Shown here: positions 1 to 5,684 of the stretch, piece by piece
Numbering within the stretch: the first letter of the stretch is position 1
How the letters are laid out: each line of letters begins with the position of its first letter
Source of the DNA: CAYXVU01 sp964468725
Lineage (GTDB): Bacteria; Acidobacteriota; Blastocatellia; UBA7656
Length of the DNA: 9,269 nt
Direction of reading: 5' to 3'
NCBI GenBank assembly: GCA_964468725.1
Contig: CAYXVU010000239.1
Span: 1 to 9,269, forward strand
Program-made: the position numbers and the translations under genes
The notes under the pieces: generated by a model
What the model was told of the DNA's origin: nothing
Database searches by the model: none
What the model saw: only the letters and a program-made list of their open reading frames with translations

Positions 1-691
1 CCTTACTTTTCGTGAGATAGGCAACGATGCCGAGCGCCTGATAGAGACCGGGCAGCCATTGAGTCTTGTATTCGTTCCATTTCTCGTCTTCCATCGCTTC
101 CGGCTTTTTGTCGGCTTCGATCAAGGCAATAGCTTTCGGGGCATAGAGCTGCACCGCTGCGACGAATTTGGCGTTTTGCGCTTTGACCTGCTCGGTGCTG
201 GTGAGGGCGATATTGGTCAGCACATAGACATCGTTGGGATTCTTTTCGATGTACTTGGCGGTTGCGGCCAGCGCTTCGTCGTACTTCTGCCCTTTGATAT
301 AGGTATTGATCAGAGCCGGGAAGAGCAGTTCGGCCTCTTTCGGTTGATCGAAGATCTGGAGGGCGCTTTCGAGAAAGGTGACTTTTTGCGCCGGGTCTTC
401 GACCTTTGCGATTTCTCCGCCGATGTAGCTGCTCACCTGTCCGCGCATGGGGCTGGCCGGATACTTCTTCACAAACTCGCCAGCGAGTTTGATCTTAGTG
501 GGAAGATCGGCAGTGGTTTCGATCTTTTCCAGTGCCTTGCGCTCTCCGTCCGAGATTTTCGGCCCCTGATCTTTGGCTTTGTTTGCCTGCTGCCCCCAAG
601 CGACGCCGGTAAAAAGCGAGGCCGAGATCATCATCAAAGCGAGCGCCCACACGCCGATTATTCGCGCCCTGCGAAGAGTTACTGAATTCAT
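1..691 (-). CDS. Exported TPR-like protein, 5' part (runs off left edge)
   Basis: This reading frame is open on the minus strand from an ATG at 691-689 to the window edge, giving 230 codons without a stop. GAGGA (reverse complement of 697-701) sits 5 bases upstream of the ATG and supports this start. Residues 1-33 look like a Sec signal peptide: RR near the N-terminus, a hydrophobic core around 12-31 (IGVWALALMMISASLFTGVA), then a likely cleavage near AWG-QQ. The mature part is charged and helical. Residues about 122-155 (LLFPALINTYIKGQKYDEAL and onward to KNPND) fit one TPR unit, and weaker helical pairs lie on either side. No catalytic motif is visible. TPR proteins usually scaffold protein contacts; the partner cannot be told. 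It is divergent from another exported TPR protein at 947. The long plus-strand frame at 59-685 is a shadow of this gene: it lacks a plausible domain and is Phe/Gly/Arg-rich. Confidence 0.72.
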   Translation of the reverse strand, partial: MNSVTLRRARIIGVWALALMMISASLFTGVAWGQQANKAKDQGPKISDGERKALEKIETTADLPTKIKLAGEFVKKYPASPMRGQVSSYIGGEIAKVEDPAQKVTFLESALQIFDQPKEAELLFPALINTYIKGQKYDEALAATAKYIEKNPNDVYVLTNIALTSTEQVKAQNAKFVAAVQLYAPKAIALIEADKKPEAMEDEKWNEYKTQWLPGLYQALGIVAYLTKSK

Positions 692-749
692 ATCATTCCT
701 CATTCTGCGATTGGATTTGTCCACTGCGAACTGACGTCACAGCCTGAGT

Positions 750-778
750 ATTGTGCTTGATGAGGTAGAGATTGGCAA
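750..778 (-). promoter_or_regulatory. Predicted sigma70-type promoter for the leftward TPR gene
   Basis: Read on the minus strand, TTGCCA (778-773, 5/6 match to TTGACA) is followed by 17 bases and CACAAT (755-750, 4/6 match to TATAAT). Transcription would start near 743, leaving a leader of about 50 bases before the ATG at 691. A perfect TGACGTCA palindrome (732-739) lies just past the predicted start. This is prediction from consensus only. Confidence 0.45.
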
Positions 779-857
779 GGTGAGCATCAGCACAGGCAAC
801 CTAGCGGCTGACTTCGTATCATCTCACGATTTGCCGCCGCGCTTTGGCCGGGTCGGC

Positions 858-887
858 TTGTACGGCTTGCTTGCAAGCGACTACAAT
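858..887 (+). promoter_or_regulatory. Predicted promoter for the rightward TPR gene, with palindrome in the spacer
   Basis: TTGTAC (858-863) and TACAAT (882-887, 5/6 match to the -10 consensus) are 18 bases apart, with a predicted start near 894, about 53 bases before the ATG at 947. The perfect 10-base palindrome GCTTGCAAGC (869-878) lies between the two hexamers, where a repressor could block polymerase. Operator function is inference. Confidence 0.45.
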
Positions 888-946
888 TTCTGCAATCAAA
901 ACGCCGACGTGAACCTCCCGTTTGCGCCGCACCGGAGACGTAAGAG

Positions 947-2017
947 ATGTTGAAAAGAATTTTGTCGCTCGTCCTTTTACTCGCCTTCGCAATCCCCGCC
1001 GCCGCGCAACAGAGAGAGGATTGGGATCGCGCTATTTCATTATTCAATCAGAAACAGTACCGCCCTTCGATACGCGAGTTTCACGCTGTGCTGAAGACCC
1101 ACCCCGACTACTATCAAGCCTGGTACTACATCGGAGCCGCGCATTACCAATTGCAAGGTTATGAAGACGCCATTGACGCGCTCAATAATTACGCGACTGG
1201 CGCGGCAAAGGATGAAAAAGGGCTGGCTGCCGGTTACTATTTTGTCGGACTGTCGCATTACCAATTGAAGCAATACGACAAAGCGGCCAGCGCGCTGGCC
1301 AAACACATCACGTTCTCGGAGAAGCTGCAACAAAATCCCGAAGCCTCGGCGCGCGCCGCGCTCGGTCGTAGCTATATCTTCACAGACAAATTCGCGGAAG
1401 CCATCCCGGTGCTAACCGCTGCGACGGCGGAGACCAAAACCGATGCGACCAACTATTACTACCTCGGTTTTGCCAACTACAAACTCGGTCGCACCGATCC
1501 GGCGATCACTGCGCTCAAGCAAGGACTGACGCTCAATCCGAAAGAAGCCGACATGCTTTACTTGCTCGGCAGTATCTACCTGTCGCAAATCCGCCTGAAT
1601 CAAACGGCGGCAAAGCTTGCCATTACGACCGGCGAACAATTGCTCGCCGTGCGCGATGACGAACGGTCGTGGAATCTGCTCGGTCAGTCCTATCTGTACG
1701 ACCAGCAATATGCCAAAGCCGCGCCCTTGCTCGACAAGTACGCGCGAGCGCACGCCGATTCGGGGACGGCGTGGTTCAATGTCGGGCTGGCCTATTCGCG
1801 CTCGTCGCAGTGGAAACCCGCCGCTGCCGCTTTGGAGCAGGCGACGAAGATCACGCCCAACAATCTGAACGCGCTTTTAGAGTTGGGCTACGTCTACGAA
1901 AGCGACAAGCAATACGACAATGCGCTGACGGCGTATCAACGGGCGTATGCGGTGTCCGGCCAAAAAGACGAAACCGCGCGCACTGGCATTGAGCGCGTCA
2001 AACAAGCGAAGCCGTGA
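947..2017 (+). CDS. Exported tetratricopeptide-repeat protein
   Basis: This 356-residue protein begins with a clear signal peptide (MLKRILSLVLLLAFAIPAAA, probable cut before QQ at 21), so it is exported or periplasmic; there is no lipobox Cys and no later membrane segment. The rest is nearly all TPR: about eight or nine 34-residue helix pairs, for example at 23-56, 57-90 (AWYYIGAAHYQLQGYEDAI), 95-128, 168-201, 240-270, 274-307 and 308-341 (LELGYVYESDKQYDNALTAY). Typical TPR residues W/Y, G/A, Y and A recur at expected spacing, and several units end in NP- or TP-type turns. The ATG at 947 has GGAG (934-937) nine bases upstream and begins the signal peptide exactly. No enzymatic domain is present, so a scaffolding or assembly role is likely but the partner is unknown. 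It is divergent from the TPR gene at 691, and no convincing terminator follows it. Confidence 0.88.
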   Translation: MLKRILSLVLLLAFAIPAAAQQREDWDRAISLFNQKQYRPSIREFHAVLKTHPDYYQAWYYIGAAHYQLQGYEDAIDALNNYATGAAKDEKGLAAGYYFVGLSHYQLKQYDKAASALAKHITFSEKLQQNPEASARAALGRSYIFTDKFAEAIPVLTAATAETKTDATNYYYLGFANYKLGRTDPAITALKQGLTLNPKEADMLYLLGSIYLSQIRLNQTAAKLAITTGEQLLAVRDDERSWNLLGQSYLYDQQYAKAAPLLDKYARAHADSGTAWFNVGLAYSRSSQWKPAAAALEQATKITPNNLNALLELGYVYESDKQYDNALTAYQRAYAVSGQKDETARTGIERVKQAKP

Positions 2018-2251
2018 ACAGCAGACGAGCCGCTAACTCGCTTGATGGTCGCCATAGGTTTCTTTTGAAGTTAGGCTGAATTTTCTCGCCCGAAAGGGCT
2101 GTGCTTAAGAGGCGTGCTTCAGCTCCTATGCCCCGCCTATCAAGTCACATTCACAGGATGCACGATGAAGGTAGAAGCTCTAAAGACTTCGCAAGTCGGA
2201 TACTCTCTGTGTGAAAAAATAGACGATTATCTTGCGAGAATAATTTGAGCG

Positions 2252-2488
2252 ATGAAGAGGCGCGATGCTTTTGATCGCTTTGGAGGCGATCATGTCCGGC
2301 AATTCGTTGTCATCCTATCCCTCTCCCTCATCTTGCTCGCCTTCTGGTCGCTCTTGATTGGTTGCAGGTATATCTATTGCCTGAGCCTGCTGGTGGCGAA
2401 CAAGATGGGCTACCTCATGATCGCGGCCTACATTGGGTCGGCGCAGTTGTTCAACGGACGGCATTTGATGCAGCGCCTGAGTTTTTAG
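2252..2488 (+). CDS. Doubtful small hydrophobic ORF
   Basis: This 78-codon frame starts three bases after the TGA of a 27-codon ORF in the same frame (2165-2248, MKVEALKTSQ onward), so the two may be one interrupted frame. Residues about 18-37 (QFVVILSLSLILLAFWSLLI) form a plausible transmembrane helix. A second, weaker hydrophobic stretch runs from about 44 to 66 and includes MGYLMIAAYIGSAQ. There is no good Shine-Dalgarno before the ATG at 2252; the 27-codon ORF does have AGGA upstream. I recognise no family. It may be a small membrane protein, a decayed gene or chance. Confidence 0.22.
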   Translation: MKRRDAFDRFGGDHVRQFVVILSLSLILLAFWSLLIGCRYIYCLSLLVANKMGYLMIAAYIGSAQLFNGRHLMQRLSF

Positions 2489-2592
2489 GTGGAGGAATGG
2501 AAGCCTGAAGGATTCGAAGGTTTACGATTTCGTAAAGGCGTTCCCAATGAAGAGCGAGTTTACGGAAACCGAGGTGCTCAATCCAGGCTACG

Positions 2593-2622
2593 TTGACACT
2601 ATTTGGAAGCCTCAACTATCAT
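2593..2622 (+). promoter_or_regulatory. Strong predicted sigma70-type promoter for the acyl-CoA mutase
   Basis: TTGACA (2593-2598, perfect consensus) and TATCAT (2617-2622, 5/6 match) are separated by 18 bases. The predicted start is near 2629, giving a leader of about 40 bases to the ATG at 2669. This is the best consensus promoter in the window and implies that the mutase is transcribed independently of the TPR gene upstream. Confidence 0.6.
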
Positions 2623-2668
2623 CAGCTTTCTTGTGAATTCAGCCGATTTTATTCAGCGGAGTTAAGCG

Positions 2669-4348
2669 ATGAGCGCGATCAATCTAACCAACCGTTTGCA
2701 GGAAGCCGAGCAGGAATGGGAAGAGCAGACTCTTCACCCGACGCTCAAGCGTCTGCCGGAGAGCAAAAAGACCTTCACGACAACATCGCTCGTGCCCGTC
2801 GAACGACTCTACACGCCCAACAGCCTGCCCGATTTCGATTACGAAAGCGAACTCGGTTTTCCCGGCACACCGCCCTACACGCGCGGCATTCACGCCACCA
2901 TGTATCGCGGCAAGCTGTGGACGATGCGCCAGTTCGCAGGCTTCGGTTCGGCTTTCGATACCAACAAACGCTTCAAGTACCTGCTCGAACATGGACAGAC
3001 GGGGCTTTCGACAGCCTTCGATCTGCCGACCTTGATGGGCTTCGATTCCGATCATCCCTTCAGCGAGGGCGAAGTCGGCAAGTGCGGCGTTGCCATCTCT
3101 TCGCTCGCCGATATGGAAGTCCTCTTCGATGGCATCCCGCTCGAAGAGGTCACCACTTCGATGACCATCAACGCTCCGGCTTCGATGATTCTGGCGATGT
3201 TTTTGGTCGTCGCCGAAAAGCAGGGCGCAGATTGGAAGAAGGTCGGCGGCACGCTGCAAAACGACATTCTTAAAGAGTATATCGCGCAGAAAGAGTGGAT
3301 TTATCCGCCGCGTCAAGCCATGCGACTGATCGTTGATACGGTCGAGTTCTGCACGAAAGAGGCGCCGCGTTTCAATCCCATCTCCATCTCCGGCTACCAC
3401 ATCCGCGAAGCCGGTTCGACCGCCTTGCAGGAGTTGGCCTTCACCTTGCGCGACGGCATCGAGTATGTGCAGTACTGCCTCAATCACGGCCTGGATGTAG
3501 ACGAGTTCGCGCCGCGCCTCTCTTTCTTCTTCAACGCCCACAACGATTTCTTTGAAGAGATTGCCAAATACCGCGCCGCCCGCCGCATCTGGTACAAGGT
3601 GATGAAAGACCGCTTCGGCGCAAAGAACCCGCGCTCGTGGATTCTCCGGTTTCACACTCAAACGGCGGGCGTCAGTTTGACCGCACAGCAACCGCTCAAC
3701 AACATTGTGCGCGTAGCGATTCAGGCGCTTGCCGGGGTGCTCGGCGGCACCCAATCGCTGCACACGGACGCTTATGACGAAGCGTTGGCGTTGCCTTCGG
3801 ATGAAGCGGCGCTCATCGCGCTGCGCACGCAACAGATCATCGCCCACGAATCGGGCGTCACCAATACGATTGATCCGCTAGGCGGTTCCTATTTCATCGA
3901 AAAGCTCACGCGCGATATGGAAGAGGGTGCCTTCGATTATTTCAACAAGATTGACGCTTTCGGCGGCATGGTCGAAGCCATTGACGCGGGCTTTCCGCAA
4001 CGCGAATTGCAAGATGCGAGCTATCAATATCAACTGGCCGTCGAAGCCAATGACAAGATCATCGTCGGCGTCAACGATTATGTAATGCAAGACGAACCGA
4101 TGACGGTTCCTCTCCTACAGATTGACGATTCGGTTGCTGAACTGCAAAGCGAACGGCTCAGAAAATTGCGCAACGAGCGCGATAACGATCAGGTCGAAAA
4201 GACGCTCAAGCAACTCGCGGCAGGCGCGCGCGCCGGTGATAACACCATGTACCTGTTACTCGATTGCGTCCGCGCTTATGCAACGCTCGGCGAGATGTGC
4301 GACGCGCTGCGCCCGATCTTCGGCGAATATCAGGAGCCAATGTTTTAG
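2669..4348 (+). CDS. icmA: Coenzyme B12-dependent acyl-CoA mutase large subunit, isobutyryl-CoA mutase type
   Basis: This 559-residue protein is the TIM-barrel (substrate-binding) subunit of the methylmalonyl-CoA mutase family, which rearranges acyl-CoA carbon skeletons by a radical mechanism with adenosylcobalamin. Family landmarks are RQFAGFGSAFDTN (87-99), TGLSTAFDLPT (111-121), SMTINAPA (164-171), QNDILKEYIAQKEW (197-210), SISGYHIREAGST (239-251, His244) and HESGVTNTIDPLGGSYFIE (393-411). Two residues set substrate choice in characterised members. Methylmalonyl-CoA mutase has Tyr89 and Arg207, whereas isobutyryl-CoA mutase has Phe and Gln; here they are Phe89 and Gln207. Isobutyryl-CoA to n-butyryl-CoA is therefore the likely reaction. 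2-Hydroxyisobutyryl-CoA mutase would have Ile at the first site. The C-terminal B12-binding domain (DxHxxG...SxL...GG) is absent, as in IcmA, so a separate small subunit must be encoded elsewhere; none is in this window. The ATG has GGAG (2658-2661) seven bases upstream. Confidence 0.9.
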   Translation: MSAINLTNRLQEAEQEWEEQTLHPTLKRLPESKKTFTTTSLVPVERLYTPNSLPDFDYESELGFPGTPPYTRGIHATMYRGKLWTMRQFAGFGSAFDTNKRFKYLLEHGQTGLSTAFDLPTLMGFDSDHPFSEGEVGKCGVAISSLADMEVLFDGIPLEEVTTSMTINAPASMILAMFLVVAEKQGADWKKVGGTLQNDILKEYIAQKEWIYPPRQAMRLIVDTVEFCTKEAPRFNPISISGYHIREAGSTALQELAFTLRDGIEYVQYCLNHGLDVDEFAPRLSFFFNAHNDFFEEIAKYRAARRIWYKVMKDRFGAKNPRSWILRFHTQTAGVSLTAQQPLNNIVRVAIQALAGVLGGTQSLHTDAYDEALALPSDEAALIALRTQQIIAHESGVTNTIDPLGGSYFIEKLTRDMEEGAFDYFNKIDAFGGMVEAIDAGFPQRELQDASYQYQLAVEANDKIIVGVNDYVMQDEPMTVPLLQIDDSVAELQSERLRKLRNERDNDQVEKTLKQLAAGARAGDNTMYLLLDCVRAYATLGEMCDALRPIFGEYQEPMF

Positions 4349-4418
4349 CAGAGAGGGCAGACGGCGATGCACTTGACATCGCTCAGCTATTGAAGCGGAA
4401 ACGGTATCGGCAACCGAC

Positions 4419-5222
4419 ATGATGTTCAGGAAAAGACTATTCTCTCTCATTGTCATCTGCGCGCTCGCTGCTTCGAGCGCCGCGCAAATCCGCAGTCGTA
4501 GCGTTACCAAAGAAGATGATCCGAAACTGCGCGTCCTCTTCATCGGCAACAGCTATACTTATTACAACAATCTGCCGGAAATCTTCAAACAACTGGCTGC
4601 CGCCGCCAATAAGCCCGTCGAAACCGAGATGGTCGTGCGCGGCGGCGCTACCTTGAAGATTCATTGGGAAGACGGGCAAGCCGCAAAAAGGATCAAACAG
4701 AGCCATTGGGATTATGTCATCTTGCAAGAGCAGAGCTTGCAGCCCATCAACGACCCTTCGACCATGCACAAGTATGCGCGCCTCTTCGATGCAGAGATCA
4801 AAGCCTCTGGTTCCAAGACGGTTTTCTTCATGACCTGGGCGCGGCAAAATCGCCCGGAGACGCAAGCCGCTTTGACCGATGCCTATGCGAAGATCGCCAA
4901 AGAGTTGAACGCTCTGCTTGTGCCGGTCGGTCAGGTCTGGCAGCAGGCGTTCAAAGAGAATCCGCAAATCGTCTTGCACCTGCCCGATCAAAGCCATCCC
5001 AATTCGATGGGGTCGTATCTTTCGGCCTGCCTCTTCTTTGCCGTCTTGCTAGCGCGCAGCCCGGAAAATCTTCCCGGTCTGATCGTTGGCAAATCCGTCA
5101 GCACCGACGGGCGCGTCAACGAAGAGAAATCCGAACTCGTCAGCCTCAACAAAGGCGACGCCGCCTTCTTACAACGCCTCGCCTGGCAAACGATCAAAGG
5201 GGTGAAAGAAGCGCGCAAATAG
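4419..5222 (+). CDS. Exported SGNH-hydrolase-like protein (DUF4886-like)
   Basis: This 267-residue protein starts with a signal peptide (about 1-23, FSLIVICALAASSAAQ), so it acts outside the cytoplasm. The core has SGNH/GDSL-superfamily blocks: block I FIGNSYTYYNNLP (41-53) with nucleophile candidate Ser45, a Gly-rich block II at RGGATLK (74-80), and block V DQSHPNSMG (190-198) giving Asp190 and His193 of the catalytic triad. The usual block III GxND is not evident; LQEQS (102-106) occupies that strand, as I recall for DUF4886-type proteins. Activity would be ester or acetyl hydrolysis, perhaps on carbohydrate, but the substrate is unknown. A second ATG at 4422 is an equally possible start, and only a weak purine patch lies upstream. 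It follows the mutase by 70 bases in the same direction, so co-transcription is possible. No strong promoter or terminator separates them. Confidence 0.78.
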   Translation: MMFRKRLFSLIVICALAASSAAQIRSRSVTKEDDPKLRVLFIGNSYTYYNNLPEIFKQLAAAANKPVETEMVVRGGATLKIHWEDGQAAKRIKQSHWDYVILQEQSLQPINDPSTMHKYARLFDAEIKASGSKTVFFMTWARQNRPETQAALTDAYAKIAKELNALLVPVGQVWQQAFKENPQIVLHLPDQSHPNSMGSYLSACLFFAVLLARSPENLPGLIVGKSVSTDGRVNEEKSELVSLNKGDAAFLQRLAWQTIKGVKEARK

Positions 5223-5375
5223 GCGGCTAGACGCGCACCTCATCAAGTACTTCCCGAATTCTGCGTCCGAGAGCCGCAAGGTTGTAAGGTAATGGTTGTC
5301 TCCCAGCGGGGCAAACCTGGAGGGATGCAATCGTCTCTCAAATTCCATACCTCAACCGACCGAGTGAAAACAGCT

Positions 5376-5403
5376 TTTACCTGGTCATAAAAATTATTAA
5401 ATT
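5376..5403 (+). promoter_or_regulatory. Candidate promoter of the ilv operon
   Basis: TTTACC (5376-5381, 4/6 match) and TAAATT (5398-5403, 4/6) are 16 bases apart inside the most AT-rich patch of the region (5384-5403). Transcription would start near 5410, about 47 bases before the leader ORF. An alternative pair is TTGCTC (5402-5407), N17, TATCTA (5425-5430). Neither is close to consensus; the exact position is uncertain. Confidence 0.35.
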
Positions 5404-5432
5404 GCTCGCGCCCCGCGGCTGTGGTATCTATG

Positions 5433-5446
5433 GTTTGCCTGCAAAC
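5433..5446 (+). repeat. Inverted repeat GTTTGC-CT-GCAAAC upstream of the leader ORF
   Basis: Two perfect 6-base arms are separated by two bases, ending 10 bases before the leader ATG. As DNA it could be an operator near the transcription start; as RNA it could fold as five pairs with a CCTG loop. It is directly visible, but no function is shown. Confidence 0.5.
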
Positions 5447-5456
5447 GGAATTTCTC

Positions 5457-5597
5457 ATGAAAAAAGTGATGAAAGACGGTTATCCAAAGGCGGCTGTCAA
5501 CGGTGCTGCCCGGCCTACATCTGGGCTCGGCAATCTGCGTGCGCGCGTTCTTATAGTGGCCATTATTGTCGTCGTAAACATTATTCTGCTTACGTGA
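5457..5597 (+). CDS. Branched-chain amino acid leader peptide (attenuator control ORF)
   Basis: A 46-codon ORF starts at ATG 5457, with GGAA (5447-5450) six bases upstream, and ends at TGA 5595-5597. The first 30 residues are basic and unremarkable (MKKVMKDGYP onward). The last 16 residues are VLIVAIIVVVNIILLT, of which 13 are Ile, Val or Leu (five Ile, five Val, three Leu). In enterobacterial ilv leaders a similar run of control codons makes the ribosome stall when charged Ile, Val or Leu tRNA is scarce, and the stall selects the RNA fold that lets transcription continue. Position supports this role: it lies 87 bases before ilvB, and its stop codon is inside a strand that can pair with the terminator's left arm. 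The ORF is longer than the familiar 28-32-residue leaders. The alternative is a small single-pass membrane protein, since the same run is hydrophobic enough. Confidence 0.75.
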   Translation: MKKVMKDGYPKAAVNGAARPTSGLGNLRARVLIVAIIVVVNIILLT

Positions 5598-5598
5598 C
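5568..5598 (+). promoter_or_regulatory. Protector (1:2) hairpin of the ilv attenuator
   Basis: GTC (5568-5570) can pair with GAC (5596-5598), and CGTA (5573-5576) with TACG (5591-5594), leaving a small internal loop and a 14-base loop over the Asn-Ile-Ile-Leu codons. Strand 1 is made of the Val codons; strand 2 overlaps the antiterminator strand. Forming it would block antitermination. A competing GC-rich pairing is GTGCGC (5539-5544) with GCGCAC (5605-5610). Hand-derived, no energies calculated. Confidence 0.45.
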
Positions 5599-5639
5599 GG
5601 TCAGGCGCACCGAATCGGAATTGCAACCGAGGCCGTCAT
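5594..5639 (+). promoter_or_regulatory. Antiterminator (2:3) pairing of the ilv attenuator
   Basis: GTGACGGTC (5594-5602) can pair without interruption with GGCCGTCAT (5631-5639): nine pairs, two of them G-U. The 5' strand includes the leader stop codon, and the 3' strand is most of the left arm of the terminator, so the two folds exclude each other. A ribosome stalled on the earlier Val and Ile codons would leave the 5' strand free. A ribosome at the stop codon would cover it and let the terminator form. Confidence 0.6.
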
Positions 5640-5671
5640 CCAACAGCAAAGGATGGCGGCCTTTGAATTTT
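5629..5671 (+). terminator. Intrinsic terminator (3:4) of the ilv attenuator
   Basis: GGCCGTCATCC (5631-5641) pairs with GGATGGCGGCC (5651-5661) over 11 bases with one G-U pair, across a nine-base AACAGCAAA loop. A5630-U5662 and G5629-U5663 can extend the stem. The U-rich tail TTTGAATTTT follows (5662-5671). It lies 13 bases before the ilvB start codon, with the ilvB Shine-Dalgarno AGGAGA (5673-5678) left outside the stem. It is upstream of an operon rather than after a gene, as expected for an attenuator. Confidence 0.8.
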
Positions 5672-5684
5672 CAGGAGACCCAGA

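Larger units (their letters stand above)
2018..2668. other. 651-bp gene-poor stretch with possible small or decayed ORFs
   Basis: No convincing gene lies here. Three plus-strand frames are worth recording: a 27-codon ORF (2165-2248), a hydrophobic 78-codon ORF (2252-2488, same frame, only three bases after the previous stop) and an open frame without a start (2481-2633, with TGA at 2634-2636). The last contains the protein-like string SKVYDFVKAFPMKSEFTETE, which could be a remnant of a lost gene. A small GCCC-GAAA-GGGC hairpin (2088-2099) has no T-run, so it is not a normal terminator. The right end of the stretch holds the strong mutase promoter described separately. No RNA gene or mobile element is apparent. 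Confidence 0.5.

Noticed and set aside
59..685. Plus-strand 208-codon open frame at the left edge
   Set aside because: It is antisense to a better gene on the minus strand that has a Shine-Dalgarno, signal peptide and TPR. The plus-strand product is low-complexity, Phe/Gly/Arg-rich and resembles no domain.
2003..2099. Possible terminator after the rightward TPR gene (CAAGCG/CGCTTG at 2003-2044; GCCC-GAAA-GGGC at 2088-2099)
   Set aside because: The first has a 30-base loop and the second only four pairs; neither is followed by a T-run.
2684..3847. Long minus-strand frame (387 codons) inside the mutase gene
   Set aside because: It lies wholly antisense to a highly conserved coding sequence and its Arg/His/Gln-rich translation looks like a shadow frame.
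4373..4410. Perfect TTGACA (4373-4378) before the SGNH-like gene
   Set aside because: No TATAAT-like hexamer occurs 16-18 bases downstream; the nearest, TATCGG (4405-4410), is 26 bases away. A promoter is not supported.
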